A stretch of 64,000 nucleotides of DNA from Propioniciclava coleopterorum (GCF_011393335.1 NZ_CP049865.1:3490722-3554721), one strand, 5' to 3'. Positions 10,150-20,778 are shown, counted from the stretch's first letter. The notes: generated by a model from the letters alone, not told the origin. Translations and numbers: made by a program.

Positions 10150-11464
10150 CAGCGATCCCCCGCCTCGCGCTCGGTGCGCACCGTGATCGCCGCGGCGTGG
10201 CCGGGCAGCCGCTCCTCGGTGGCGAAGGTGACGACGGTGGGGCCGACCTCGCGCAGCGCGGCCTCGTCGTAGTGGATCAGGTGGACCGTCTTGGTGAAGC
10301 TGCGCACCGTCAGCCCCGAGCCGAAGCGGGCGTTGCCGGCCGTGGGCAGCACGTGGGTCGAGCCGGCGGAGTAGTCCCCGAGCGGCACCGGGGACCACGG
10401 GCCGACGAAGATCGCCCCGGCGTTGCGGACGCGGTGGGCCACCTCGTAGGCGTCGCGGGTGTGCACCTCGAGGTGCTCGGCCGCGTAGGCGTCCACGACG
10501 GCCAGGCCCTGCTCGAGGTCGTCCACGAGCACGACGGCGGACTGCGGCCCGGTCAGGGCGGTCCCGATCCGCTCGCTGGTGCCCAGGGCCGCCGTCCGGT
10601 CGGCCAGGAGCGCGTTCACGGCGTCCGCCAGCGCGGGCGAGTCGGTGACCAGCACCGAGCCCGCCATGGGGTCGTGCTCGGCCTGGCTGATCAGGTCGGC
10701 GGCGACGAACGCCGGATCGGCGGTGTCGTCGGCCAGGACCGCGATCTCGGTGGGGCCGGCCTCGGAGTCGATGCCGACGATGCCGCGCAGCAGCCGCTTG
10801 GCGGCCACCACGTAGATGTTGCCCGGGCCGGTGACCAGGTCCACCGGGTCGCACAGGCCGGGGACGCCGTGGGCGAACATCGCGATCGCCTGCGCGCCGC
10901 CGACGGCGTACACCTCGTCCACGCCCAGCAGGTGGCATAACCCGAGGATCGAGGGGTGCGGGTAGCCGCCGAACTCGGCGCTCGGCGGGGTCGCGACGGC
11001 CAGGGACTCCACGCCGGCGACCTGGGCGGGCACCACGTTCATCAGCACGCTGGACGCCAGCGGCGCCAGGCCGCCGGGGACGTACAGCCCGACGCGTCCG
11101 ACGGGGACGGTCTTGGTCTCCACGACCGCACCCTCGGCGACCTCGACGGTCGCCAGCGTCGGCGTCCCCTCGGTCTCGGCGACGGCGCGGCGGCGGCGGA
11201 TCGACTCGACGAACGCGGCCCGCACCTCCGGGTCGAGGGCGTCGGCGCAGCGGGCGAGTTCCTCGACCGGGACGCGGATCTGGGCCGGCACGACGTGGTC
11301 GAACTGCTCGGCGAACGCGCGCAGCGCCACCTCGCCGCGCTCGGCGACGGCGTCACAGATGGGGCGCACCACATCGAGGGCGTGCTCGACGTCGAAAGCC
11401 CCCGCGGCACCACCGTGCGGTAATCGGGGTTTGTTCCTCGGACATCGATCAGACGTAGCTCCAC
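10146..11464 (-). CDS. hisD: Histidinol dehydrogenase HisD (frameshift near 5' end)
   Basis: HisD oxidises histidinol to histidine in two NAD-dependent steps. The catalytic and zinc region is clear: [34 protein letters not shown] and [15 protein letters not shown]. The true N-terminus is [22 protein letters not shown] from GTG at 11464. The frame then breaks; restoring one C to the ccccc run at 11399-11403 joins it to [11 protein letters not shown]. About 439 residues after correction, the family norm. It is the first gene of the his operon, and the start may be leaderless. Confidence 0.94.
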
Positions 11465-11471
11465 GGGGGTG

Positions 11472-11477
11472 ATTGTA
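11472..11477 (-). promoter_or_regulatory. -10 element of the his operon (possible leaderless start)
   Basis: On the minus strand TACAAT lies seven bases before the hisD GTG, so initiation would fall at or next to the start codon. No Shine-Dalgarno precedes the GTG and no good -35 was seen. The element also lies in the 20-base gap shared with the divergent DUF554 gene. Confidence 0.5.
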
Positions 11478-11484
11478 TGGCGCC

Positions 11485-12222
11485 ATGTTCATCGGGCTCG
11501 GCACGGTCGCGAACGTGGTCACCGTCGCCGCGGGGGCCGGCCTGGGGTTGCTGCTCGGCGACCGCATCCCGGAGCGCACCCGCCACACCATCACCGACGT
11601 GCTCGGCCTCATCACCATGGTGCTGGGGATCAGCTCGGCGCTGACGGTGTCCTCGGCGGCCATGGCGGACGCCGTGGGCCCGGGCGCGCCGATGCTGATC
11701 GTGCTGGGGTCGCTGCTCTTCGGCGCCGTCGTGGGCTCCGGGCTGCGCCTGGAGGACCGGCTCGAGGGCGCCGCCGAGCACCTGCGCCGCCGCTTCGCGG
11801 GCGCGGGCGAGGCGGGGACGTTCGTCTCGGCGGTCGTCACCCCGACCCTGCTGTTCTGCGTGGGGCCGCTCACCATCCTCGGCTCGCTCTCCGACGGGCT
11901 CGGCCGCGGCGCCGATCAGCTGCTGGTGAAGTCGGTGCTGGACGGCTTCGCGGCCATCGCGTTCGCCAGTTCGCTCGGCTGGGGCGTGCTGTTCTCGGCG
12001 GTGGCGGTCGGCGTCCTGCAGGGCGGGCTGACGCTGGCGGCGTTCCTGCTCGGCGACCTGTTCTCCGCCGCCCAGATCGACGCGCTCACCGCGACCGGCG
12101 GGGTGATCCTGATCGGGCTCGGCCTGCGGCTGTTGAACGTCAAGAGCATCCCCGTGGGCGACCTGCTACCGGCCCTCGTCGTCGCCCCCATCCTCATCGA
12201 GGTCGTCGCCGCGCTGCGGTGA
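11485..12222 (+). CDS. DUF554 family integral membrane protein
   Basis: The product is 245 residues, almost wholly hydrophobic, with about six to seven membrane segments. It begins [21 protein letters not shown] and contains the family stretches [14 protein letters not shown] and [18 protein letters not shown]554 proteins are putative transporters of unknown substrate. The gene is divergent from hisD, with starts 20 bases apart. An upstream in-frame TTG exists at 11473, but the ATG matches the usual N-terminus. Confidence 0.85.
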   Translation: MFIGLGTVANVVTVAAGAGLGLLLGDRIPERTRHTITDVLGLITMVLGISSALTVSSAAMADAVGPGAPMLIVLGSLLFGAVVGSGLRLEDRLEGAAEHLRRRFAGAGEAGTFVSAVVTPTLLFCVGPLTILGSLSDGLGRGADQLLVKSVLDGFAAIAFASSLGWGVLFSAVAVGVLQGGLTLAAFLLGDLFSAAQIDALTATGGVILIGLGLRLLNVKSIPVGDLLPALVVAPILIEVVAALR

Positions 12223-12237
12223 GAACGAAGGAGACCC

Positions 12238-12732
12238 ATGGCCAGGAAGAAGGCGCCCGGCGCCACCCCCGCGCTCGCGGCGCTCGCCGCGGCCGGCGTC
12301 CCGTTCACCGCGGTCGAGTACACCCACCACGACGACAGCCACGACTTCGGCGCGGAGGCCGCCCGCGAGACCGGCATCCACCCCGACCGGATCTACAAGA
12401 CCCTCATCGTGTCCGTCGCTCCCGGCCGGCTCGCGGTGGGCGTCGTGCCGGTGAGCGGGCGGCTCGACCTGAAGCGGATCGCGGCCGCGCTCGGGGGCAA
12501 GAAGGCGGAGATGGCCGACCCCCGGGCCGCGGAGCGCAGCTCGGGCTACGTGCTGGGCGGGGTCTCGCCGCTCGGGCAGCGCACGCCCCTGCCGACCGTC
12601 ATCGACGCCTCCGCCCGTGGCTGGGACGTGATGTACGTCTCGGGCGGCAAGCGGGGGCTGCAGCTCGGCCTGGCGCCCGACGACCTGGCGCGCCTCACCG
12701 GCGCCACGTTCGCCGCCATCGCCGGCTCCTGA
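12238..12732 (+). CDS. ybaK: YbaK/EbsC-type Cys-tRNA(Pro) deacylase
   Basis: The product is 164 residues and matches the YbaK editing domain: TPALAALAAAGVPFTAVEYTH at the start, then ETGIHPDRIYKTLIV, LKRIAAALGGKKAEM, GYVLGGVSPLGQ and a C-terminal SGGKRGLQLGL. YbaK hydrolyses Cys mischarged on tRNA-Pro. An AAGGAG ribosome site precedes the ATG. It follows DUF554 by 15 bases on the same strand. The CHAD gene converges from the right. Confidence 0.9.
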   Translation: MARKKAPGATPALAALAAAGVPFTAVEYTHHDDSHDFGAEAARETGIHPDRIYKTLIVSVAPGRLAVGVVPVSGRLDLKRIAAALGGKKAEMADPRAAERSSGYVLGGVSPLGQRTPLPTVIDASARGWDVMYVSGGKRGLQLGLAPDDLARLTGATFAAIAGS

Positions 12733-12749
12733 CCCCCGGCCCCGGCGGC

Positions 12750-13652
12750 TCAGGCGCCCGCCGGCGGCGTGCGCGCCTCCTGCTCCAGCGCAGCGGTCAG
12801 CGCCTCGGCGCCCGCCCGCAGGGCTCCCTTCGAGCGGTCCTGCTCGGCCTGGAGCAGCAGGCCCCACGTCCCCTCGGCCGACGGGGCCAGGTCGCGCAGC
12901 AGGGCCTGCGACACCGTCGCGTCCTGCAGTTCGCCCAGCGCCTCGGTGACCGCCTCCCACGCGGGCGCCCGCCCGGGGTGGGCGCCGACCGCGCCGGCCA
13001 GCTCGTAGCCGTACCGGACGGCCTTGGCGGCCTTGCGGGCGTCGTGCCAGGCGTCGGGCTCCTCGGGCCGCGCTCCCGCCCGGGCCGCCGCCCGCGCGGC
13101 GCGCGTCACGGCGGTGGCCAGCGGCACCGACAGGGCGAGCGTCGCGGGCAGGTCGGCGTCCGGATGCAGCCCAGGGGCGGCGCGCCACGCCGCCAGCCGT
13201 TCCCGGACGCCGTCGGCCCAGGCGCCGTCCCAGACCTGCGCCAGGGCGGCGCCAGCCGCGGCGCGCCGGGAGGCGGCCGCGGCGAGCACCGCGTCCCTGC
13301 TGTCGGGGTCGGCGTCGGCACCCAACTCGGCCAGCACCTCGGCGACATGTTCGGCCCAGACGTCGGCGTCCCGGACCTCGCCGAGCGCGAGGCCGAGGTC
13401 ACGCAGGTCGCGCCGCAGCCCCGGGTCCTGGGCCAGCAGCCCGGCGAACGTGGTGAACAGGACGCGCAGCCGGCGCACGGCGACGCGGGAACGGTGCACC
13501 GCCTCGACCGAGCCCGCCGCGACCCCCGCGCGGTTCGCAGCCAAGGTCGCCGCCTGGGCGTCCGCCCAGGCCAGCAGCGCCGCGCGCCCGGTCGCCGACG
13601 GCACAGGCGCGGGGGCGTCAGGTTTCGATGAGCGCGGCGGGTTCGAGGTCAT
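12750..13652 (-). CDS. CHAD domain-containing protein
   Basis: The product is 300 residues of predicted all-helical CHAD fold, a polyphosphate-binding module. The conserved histidine/arginine helix VHRSRVAVRRLRVLFTTF (about 53-70) and the repeat-side helix WHDARKAAKAVRYGYEL (about 200-216) are both present, with LGELQDA after it. No CYTH domain is fused. The 5' end overlaps the preceding membrane protein gene by 35 bases, so the two are probably co-transcribed downstream of dnaE. Confidence 0.85.
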   Translation of the reverse strand: MTSNPPRSSKPDAPAPVPSATGRAALLAWADAQAATLAANRAGVAAGSVEAVHRSRVAVRRLRVLFTTFAGLLAQDPGLRRDLRDLGLALGEVRDADVWAEHVAEVLAELGADADPDSRDAVLAAAASRRAAAGAALAQVWDGAWADGVRERLAAWRAAPGLHPDADLPATLALSVPLATAVTRAARAAARAGARPEEPDAWHDARKAAKAVRYGYELAGAVGAHPGRAPAWEAVTEALGELQDATVSQALLRDLAPSAEGTWGLLLQAEQDRSKGALRAGAEALTAALEQEARTPPAGA

Positions 13653-14160
13653 CGTCGGTCACGTCCGCGGTGCCGCGGCCGCGGCGTCGGGGTTCCGCGT
13701 CGGGGTCGGCGTCCATCTCGGGCCCCAGCGAGGCCGCGAACAGGGGGATCGCCACCGCGGCGAACACCCAGATCGCGAGCGCGGACGGGGTGGTGAGTTC
13801 GAGCGCCATCCGGACCGACTCCCCCGCCTTCGCCGAGGCCATCCGCTGCGCGAACTGGCCCGGGCCGATCAGGGAACCCAGCCCCCAGCAGGTGACGCCG
13901 CCGAGCAGGCTCAGCAGGGCCGTCAGCAGCGCGACTGGCCAGCCGACCATGCGCAGCAGGATCCAGGTGGCCACGCCGATCGCCGCCCCGCCCAGCACCG
14001 CCAGCACCGAGAACCAGAAGTCGGCCGAGAACGCCTCGGCCAGATCGCCGTCGCTGATGACGGCGTGGCCGTCGGTCTGCACCACGTACGACGGGAGCAC
14101 GGCCAGGTTCGCCCACACCAGGGCGCACACCGCGCCCACGAGGATCGCAAGGATCGCCAT
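13618..14160 (-). CDS. Hypothetical four-helix membrane protein
   Basis: The family was not recognised. The product is 180 residues with membrane segments at about 2-22, 48-70, 72-98 and 128-148, followed by an acidic cytoplasmic tail (DADPDAEPRRRGRG). The ATG at 14160 lacks a clear ribosome site. An in-frame CTG ten codons upstream would give LKTAAFRTGTM, so the true start may lie slightly further 5'. It sits 45 bases downstream of dnaE and overlaps the CHAD gene. Confidence 0.7.
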   Translation of the reverse strand: MAILAILVGAVCALVWANLAVLPSYVVQTDGHAVISDGDLAEAFSADFWFSVLAVLGGAAIGVATWILLRMVGWPVALLTALLSLLGGVTCWGLGSLIGPGQFAQRMASAKAGESVRMALELTTPSALAIWVFAAVAIPLFAASLGPEMDADPDAEPRRRGRGTADVTDDDLEPAALIET

Positions 14161-14205
14161 GGTGCCGGTGCGGAACGCCGCCGTCTTCAGGGCATGGCAT
14201 CCATG

Positions 14206-17200
14206 CTAAGCGTTCACGCACGAGGGCCCGAGCAGCGCCTTCAGGTCGGCCACCAGGGACCCCGACTGCTGGACGCGCAGCCGGTCGTCCAGCCGCCACA
14301 CGGTGGCCCGCTGCGGGCTGACCAGCCGGACGCGCACCTCCTGGGTGCCGGGGTGCTGGCGCAGCGTGAACTTCAGCTGCTCGACCACCTCCGGCGTGCA
14401 GCGCGCGGTGGGCAGCGAGATCGTCACGGGACCCGCCTGGGCGGTGCTGACGTCGGGGAAGGAGACCTCCTGCGCCGTCAACTCGACCGACTCGTCGCGC
14501 TCGCGGAGGCGTCCGCGGATCCGCACCACCACGTCGGTGCCCAGCGACATCGCGACCGGGGCGTAGGCCTTGTTGAAGACCATCACCTCGATCGGCGCCT
14601 CGAGGTCCTCGACCGTGAGGATCGCCCAGATCTTGCCGTCCTTGGTCTGCTTGCGCTGGATCCCGGTGATCATGCCGCAGATCGTGACCATGCCCTCCTT
14701 GGGGCCGTCCTCGGCGTTCAGCGCCGCGATACCGAGGTCGCGGTTGGCGGCCAGCACGTGCTCGAGGCCCTGCAGGGGGTGGTCGGAGACGTAGAGGCCG
14801 AGCATCTCGCGCTCGAACGCCAACCGCGTCATCTTCTCCCACTCGGGCAGGTCGGGCACCGGGCTGGACGCCAACGCGCCCGCCCCCTCGCCGTCGTCGC
14901 CGAAGAAGTCGCCGAACAGGTCGTCCTGGCCGTTGGCCTGGTTGCGCTTGAGGTCGACGACCTCGTCGACCTTCTGCTCGAACACCTCCATGAGGCCCCG
15001 GCGGGTGTGGCCCATCGAGTCGAACGCGCCTGCCTTGATGAGCGACTCGATGACGCGCTTGTTGCAGACCACGGCGGGCACCTGGTCCAGGAAGCCGTTG
15101 AAGTCCTTGGCGCGCCCGCTCTCCTCGCGGGCCTCGAGGATGCCCGCCACGACGTTGTTGCCGACGTTGCGGATGGCGCCCAGCCCGAAGCGGACGTCGG
15201 TCCCGACCGGGGTGAACCGGCCCTGGGACTCGTTCACGTCGGGCGGCAGCACCTTGATGCCCATGCGGCGGCACTCGGCCAGGTAGATGGCGGACTTGTC
15301 CTTGTCGTCGCGCACCGACTCCAGCAGCGCGGCCATGTACTCGGCCGGGTAGTGCGCCTTGAGGTAGGCCGTCCAGTAGGACACGACCCCGTAGGCGGCG
15401 GCGTGGGACTTGTTGAAGCCGTAGGCCGAGAACGGCACCATCGTCTCCCACAGCGCCGCGATGGCGGCGTCGGAGTAGCCGTTGGCCTTCATGCCGGCCT
15501 CGAAGTTGACGAACTCGGCGTCCAGCACCGACTTCTTCTTCTTGCCCATGGCGCGGCGCAGCAGGTCGGCGGCGCCGAGGCTGTACCCGGCCAACTCCTG
15601 CGCGATCTGCATGACCTGCTCCTGGTACACCAGCAGGCCGTACGTCTCCCCAGCAGCCGCTCCAGCGGCTCGGACAGTTCCGGGTGGATGTGCGTGACCG
15701 GCTGCTGGCCGTTCTTGCGCATCGCGTAGTTGACGTGGGTGTTGGTGCCCATCGGCCCGGGACGGTACAGGGCGCCCAGGGCGGTGATGTCGGCGAACTG
15801 ATCGGGCCGCATGAGGCGGCACAGGGCGCGGTAGCCCGAGCCGTCGAACTGGAACACGCCCAGGGTGTCGCCCCGGGCCAGCAGCTCGTAGGTCGCGGTG
15901 TCGTCAGGGGTGCGCGCCAGGGCGTCGAGGTCCAGTTCGACGCCCGCGTTGATCTGCACGTTCTTGACGGCGTCGTCGAGGATGGTCAGGTTGCGCAGCC
16001 CCAGGAAGTCCATCTTGACCAGACCCAGCGTCTCGCACGTCGGGTAGTCGAACTGGGTGATGATCTGGCCGTCCTGCTCGCGCTTCATCACCGGGATGAC
16101 GTCGAGCAGGTTCTTGGACGACATGATGACGCCGGCGGCGTGGACGCCCCACTGCCTCTTCAGGCCCTCGATGCCGCGCGCGGTGTCGACCACCTCGCGG
16201 ACGTCGGGGTCGTTCTCGTACATCTCCCGGAACTCGGTGCCCTCGCCGTAGCGCTCGTGCTTGGGGTCGAACACCTGCGCGATCGAGACGTCGGAGCCCT
16301 GCACCGGCGGGGTGTACGCCTTGGTGATCTGCTCCCCCAGCGCGTACGGCTTGCCCAGCACGCGGCCGGAGTCCTTGATCGCCTGCTTGGCCTTGATGGT
16401 GCCGTAGGTGACGATCTGGCAGACCTTGTCGTCGCCGTACTTCTCCGTGACGTACTTGATGACCTCGCCGCGACGACGCTCGTCGAAGTCGACGTCGAAG
16501 TCGGGCATCGAGGGGCGTTCCGGGTTGAGGAAGCGCTCGAAGATCAGCCCGTGCGGGTGCGGGTCGAGGTCGGTGATCTTCATCGCGAAGGCGCACATCG
16601 AGCCGGCGCCCGAGCCACGGCCCGGGCCGACCCGGATGCCGTTCTCCTTGGCCCACTTGATGTAGTCGGCCACGACCAGGAAGTACCCGGCGTAGCCCTT
16701 GCCGACGATGACGCCCTCTTCGTACTCGGCCTGCCGGTAGGCGTAGTCGGGCACGCCGTCGGGAAGCGCTCGTGCAGCCCGCGGTCGACCTCCTTGTGGA
16801 ACCAGGACTCCTCGGTCTCCCCGTCCGGGACCGGGAACGCCGGCATGTAGATGCCGGTGCCCTCGTCGAAGTCGGTCGTGCAACGCTCGGCGATCGCGAG
16901 GGTGTTGTCGCAGGCCTCGGGCAGGTTGCTGAACAGCTGCCGCATCTCAGCGGGGCTCTTGAGGTAGTAGCCCGACCCGTCGAACTTGAACCGGTTCGGG
17001 GTGTCCTTGTTCGCGCCGGCGCTGACGCACAGCAGCGTGTCGTGGTCGGCCGCGTCGTCCGCATGCACGTAGTGCAGGTCGTTGGTGGCCACCAGCGGGA
17101 GGTCGAGTTGCTTGGCCAGACGCAGCAGGTCCTGGCGGACGCGGGTCTCGATGTCGAGCCCGTGGTCCATCAGCTCGACGTAGAAGTTGCCCTTGCCGAA

Positions 17201-17734
17201 GATGTCGCGGAACTCGGCGGCCGACTCGACCGCCTGGTCGTACTGCCCGAGCCGCAGGTAGGTCTGCACCTCGCCCGAGGGGCACCCCGTCGTGGCGATC
17301 AGCCCCTCGTGGAAGCGGTTCAGCAGCTCCCGGTCGGCGCGCGGCTTGTAGAAGAAGCCCTCCAGCGACGACAGCGAGGACAGCCGGAACAGGTTGTGCA
17401 TGCCGGCCTTGTCGGCGGCCCACATGGTCATGTGGGTGTAGGCGCCCTTGGACGCCACGTCGTCGCCGGTGCCGTCCCCGAACTGGACGCGCTTGCGCTC
17501 GCTGCGGTGCGTCTTCGGCGTCAGGTACGCCTCCAGCCCGATGATCGGCTTGACCGAGCTCCCCTTGGCGGTGGCGTACCACTCGTGGGCCCCGAACAGG
17601 TTGCCGTGATCGGTGACCGCGAGCGCGCGCATGCCCATCTGCTCGCAGCCCTTGACCAGGTCTTTCAGACGCGCCGCACCGTCCAGCATCGAGAACTCCG
17701 AGTGACAGTGCAGGTGAACGAATTCGTCGCCCAT
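14206..17734 (-). CDS. dnaE: DNA polymerase III alpha subunit DnaE (two apparent frameshifts)
   Basis: This is the replicative polymerase, about 1176 codons. The N-terminal PHP domain begins MGDEFVHLHCHSEFSMLDGA. The palm has GPGRGSGAGSMCAFAMKI and the catalytic aspartates in MPDFDVDFDERRR. Further on are the fingers (AYGFNKSHAAAYG), a helix-hairpin-helix and an OB fold (VTICGMITGIQRKQTKDGK). The frame breaks twice: at 16761-16763 (restored RFPDGVPDYAY) and at 15648-15651 (restored LLGETYGLLVYQEQ). Each is repaired by one G/C. The sequence fits the replicative DnaE1 type rather than ImuC/DnaE2. A TAGGGT -10 candidate lies at 17763-17768. Confidence 0.95.
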
Positions 17735-17857
17735 AAGTGTGGTTGTACCTCCCAGGGGCCCAACCCTAGCCGGTGCCCGCGACAATCCCGGGCCGACCGG
17801 CCGGGGGTTGCCCGGGGGGGCTCGACGCCTTGCGCGCGGACCGCGCGACCTGAACAC

Positions 17858-17869
17858 TGCCTGCAGGCA
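17858..17869. promoter_or_regulatory. Palindrome upstream of arginase
   Basis: TGCCTGCAGGCA is a perfect 12-base palindrome 31 bases before the rocF ATG, in the dnaE-rocF divergent gap. A similar CCTGCAGGCAG occurs at 43721-43731, upstream of the sugar-binding protein gene. It could be an operator; the regulator is unknown. Confidence 0.3.
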
Positions 17870-17900
17870 ACCGCGCCTCCGCACGCCAAGGAGTCGAACC

Positions 17901-18820
17901 ATGGACATCTCGATCATCGGAGCCCCCACCGATGTGGGCGCGAGCGTCCTGGGGTGCCGGCTGGGACCCGGCGGGCTGCGGATCGCCGGCATCGGCACCG
18001 CGCTCACCGCGCTCGGTCACGACGTGCGCGACGTCGGCGACGTGTCGGGGCCCCCGAACCCCGCGAGGAGCCCGTCGACGGCTACAAGCACCTCCCCGAG
18101 GTCATCGCGTGGAACACGGCCGTACGGGACGCCGTCGCCGCCGAACTGGCCGACGGCCGGCTCCCGATCATGCTCGGCGGCGACCACAGCCTGGCGATCG
18201 GCTCGGTGTCCGCCGTCGCGGCGCACTGCCGCGCCCGCGGCAGGAAGCTGCTGGTGGTCTGGGTGGACGCCCACGCCGACATCAACACCGCCGACATGAC
18301 GCCCTCGGGCAACATCCACGGCATGCCGGTGGCCTGCCTGCTGGGCTTCGGGCCCGACGAGCTCACCGGCATGTCGGACGTGGTCCCGGCGCTGTCGCCG
18401 GACCAGGTGCACCAGGTGGGACTGCGCAGCGTGGACGCCGGGGAGAAGCGGTTCCTCGTCGAGCAGGGCCTCATGGTGTTCGACATGCGCTACATCGACG
18501 AGGTGGGCATGCGCGAGGCCCTGTCCACCGCGCTCGACGCGCTGGATCCCGACACGCACCTGCACCTGTCGCTCGACGTCGACTTCGTCGACCCCAGCGT
18601 GGCGCCCGGGGTCGGGACGCCCGTCGTCGGCGGGCCGACCTACCGCGAGGCCCAGCTCGTCATGGAGATGATCGCCGACACCGGCCGGCTCGGCTCGCTC
18701 GACCTCGTCGAGGTCAACCCGGCCCTCGACGTCCGCAACGCCACCTCCGAACTGGCGGTCGATCTGGTGGAGTCGCTGTTCGGCAAGAGCACGCTGCTCC
18801 GCGTCACGCCGCTGCCCTGA
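17901..18820 (+). CDS. rocF: Arginase (one apparent frameshift)
   Basis: The product is a ureohydrolase of the Bacillus RocF type that converts arginine to ornithine and urea. The Mn ligands are present: LGGDHSLAIGS, VDAHADINT and LDVDFVDPSVAPGVGTP. VVGGPTYREAQLVMEM and LVEVNPALDVRN are arginase-specific. The N-terminus MDISIIGAPTDVGASVLG is in another frame; restoring one C in the cccc run at 18059-18062 joins it through PNPREEPVDGYKH. About 306 residues. An AAGGAG site precedes the ATG. It is divergent from dnaE. Confidence 0.9.
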
Positions 18821-18839
18821 CCGCCGGACGCCTCGGGGC

Positions 18840-18864
18840 CGCCTGTACCCGGACGGTACGGGCG
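18840..18864. terminator. Hairpin between convergent rocF and DUF1697
   Basis: The arms CGCCTGTACC and GGTACGGGCG pair at 9 of 10 positions around a five-base loop. The hairpin lies in the 51-base gap between the two convergent stops and could end transcription from both sides. No T-run follows, as is common in high-GC genomes. Confidence 0.5.
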
Positions 18865-18871
18865 ACCGCCC

Positions 18872-19387
18872 TCAGGCGACGGTGAGCTTGCGCGACGTCG
18901 CGAGGTTGCGCACCGTGACGACCAGCGGCGCCAGGGCGCGCGGGATGCCCGCGGCCAGCTTCGAGGTCGCCTGCCCGGCGCCGAAGCTGAGGTAGGCCAC
19001 CGTGCCGGCGACGTCCACCGTCTCCGCCGCGGTCGCCAGCCCCGCGAGCCGGGCCTGCGCGTCGGCGTCGATCGGACCCGAGCAGAAGGCGATGGCGGCA
19101 CCCGGCGCCTCGGGCCGGGGGTGCGCCGCCACCAGCGCGCGCACGGCGTCCTGGGTGAGGACGACCGTCTCGACGGCGAAGCCGAACTCGTCCAGGATGG
19201 CGGCCTCGAGCGCCGCCAGCACGCCCGCCGCGTCGAGATCGCTGGTGACGAGCAGGTTGCCGGAGGCGAGCAGGGTCGCCGGGGCCGCAAGGCCGGCCGC
19301 GCCCGCGGCGTCCCGCAGCCGCGGCATGGTCACCGTGCGGTGGCCGCCGACGTTGATCCCGCGCAGGAGCGCGACGTACCTGGTCAC
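18872..19387 (-). CDS. DUF1697 family protein
   Basis: The product is 171 residues and matches DUF1697 throughout: TRYVALLRGINVGGHRTVTM at the start, LLASGNLLVTSD in the middle, and a closing VRNLATSRKLTVA. The function is unknown. The GTG start at 19387 overlaps the stop of the FprA-type reductase as GTGA, so the two are translated together. Confidence 0.88.
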   Translation of the reverse strand: MTRYVALLRGINVGGHRTVTMPRLRDAAGAAGLAAPATLLASGNLLVTSDLDAAGVLAALEAAILDEFGFAVETVVLTQDAVRALVAAHPRPEAPGAAIAFCSGPIDADAQARLAGLATAAETVDVAGTVAYLSFGAGQATSKLAAGIPRALAPLVVTVRNLATSRKLTVA

Positions 19388-20778
19388 GCGTCCTCGGGTT
19401 CCTCGGGTCCCGGGTCGTCCTCGTGCGTCAGCGGCCCGCCCGCGCGTCCGTGACGCACGAGCTCGGTGAGCGCGTGCCAGGTCGCGACCTTGATCCGCGG
19501 GCGGCCGTACGGGACGCCGCGGGCCAGTTCCTCGGCGTCGATGCGCTGCCAATCCTCGAAGGTGGACGGCACGACGCCCCGGGCGGCCAGCACCGCGGCC
19601 GCGTCCGGCCCCGTCGGGGACGGCAGCTGCCCCGCGTCCAGGTCGGCCAGCAGCGTGGCGACCGTGGCGGCCGCGTCGGACTTGTTCGTGCCGATCACCC
19701 CGACCGGTCCCCGCTTGATCCAGCCGACGACGTACTCGTTGGCGCGCCGCGCGCCGTGCTCCTCCAGGACGCGGCCGGCCTCGTGCGGCACGACGCCGTG
19801 CACGTCGTCGAACGGCACGCCGGGCAGCCGGCGCCCGCGGTAGCCGATGGCGCGCAGCGCGAGGTCGGCGTCCACGCGGCGCAACTCCCCCGTCCCCACG
19901 ACCCGGTCGTCGTCGTCGGGCGCGGTGCGCTCCAGCACCACCTCGGTCAGGTCGGGGTCCCCCTCGAACGCGACGGGGCGCCACCAGAACAGCAGGTGCA
20001 GCCGGACGCGCGCGTCCGGCACGTGGCGGCCCAGGACCTCCCTCAGCGCGGCCAGGTTGCCGGTCACGCGCCGGTCGAGGCCCTCCTCGTCGATGCCGTC
20101 GAGGTCGGCCGGGTCGAGGACGGGCTGCACGCCCGGCAGCGTCAGCAGCTCCCGCAGCTCGGGCGTGGTGAAGGACGCGTGCTGCGGCCCCCGGCGTCCC
20201 ACCACGAAGACGTCGCGGACCTGCGCCGCGCGCAGCTCGGCGACCACCGGGACGGGCATGTCGGTGTCGACGATGCGGTCGTGCGGGGCTGCCAGCACGC
20301 GGGCGACGTCGATGGCCACGTTGCCCACCCCGAACGCGACGGCGCTGCGGACGCCGGCCAGGGACTGCGGCTCGGCGTCGGGGTGGCCGCAGTACCAGGC
20401 CACGAACTCGCGCGCGGAGCGGCTGCCCGGCAGGTCCTCCCCGGGGACGCCGAGGCGCCGGTCCTCGGACGCGCCCGCCGCGTAGATGACCGCGTCGTAG
20501 CCCTCCACGAGCTCCTCCTGGGCGATGGTGCGCCCCAGCTCGACCATGCCGAAGAACCGGACCCGGTCGGAGGCGAACGGCGCCGCCAGCGCCCGCTGGA
20601 TGCCCTGCATGCTGGCGTGGTCCGGGGCGACCCCGTAGCGCAGCAGCCCGTACGGGGTGGGCAACCGGTCCAGCACGTCGATGCGCACGTCGGCGTTGTT
20701 CTTCAGCAGGGCGTTCGCGGCGAACAGCCCCGAGGGGCCGGCGCCGACGATCACGACGCGCGGCGGACGCTGCGGCAC
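19384..20778 (-). CDS. fprA: FprA-type ferredoxin/adrenodoxin-NADP reductase
   Basis: An FAD flavoprotein of the adrenodoxin-reductase type that passes electrons between NADPH and ferredoxin. It has the FAD motif VVIVGAGPSGLFAANAL near the N-terminus, LPTPYGLLRYGVAPDH, the NADP-binding GVGNVAIDVARVL and the C-terminal family signature IGTNKSDAAATV. The start is set at GTG 20778 because GGAGG precedes it by eight bases, giving 464 residues; the frame is open to a TTG at 20826. It overlaps DUF1697. Confidence 0.9.
   Translation of the reverse strand: MPQRPPRVVIVGAGPSGLFAANALLKNNADVRIDVLDRLPTPYGLLRYGVAPDHASMQGIQRALAAPFASDRVRFFGMVELGRTIAQEELVEGYDAVIYAAGASEDRRLGVPGEDLPGSRSAREFVAWYCGHPDAEPQSLAGVRSAVAFGVGNVAIDVARVLAAPHDRIVDTDMPVPVVAELRAAQVRDVFVVGRRGPQHASFTTPELRELLTLPGVQPVLDPADLDGIDEEGLDRRVTGNLAALREVLGRHVPDARVRLHLLFWWRPVAFEGDPDLTEVVLERTAPDDDDRVVGTGELRRVDADLALRAIGYRGRRLPGVPFDDVHGVVPHEAGRVLEEHGARRANEYVVGWIKRGPVGVIGTNKSDAAATVATLLADLDAGQLPSPTGPDAAAVLAARGVVPSTFEDWQRIDAEELARGVPYGRPRIKVATWHALTELVRHGRAGGPLTHEDDPGPEEPEDA

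Noticed and set aside
7831-10938. A continuous frame joining HisC to HisH
   Set aside because: The middle of this frame reads through hisB in the wrong frame. One missing base near 9071 hides the hisC stop.
14206-17734. Programmed frameshifting or an intein in dnaE
   Set aside because: There is no slippery heptamer, no inserted domain and no extra sequence. Both breaks are single-base losses of the same kind seen in many other genes here.
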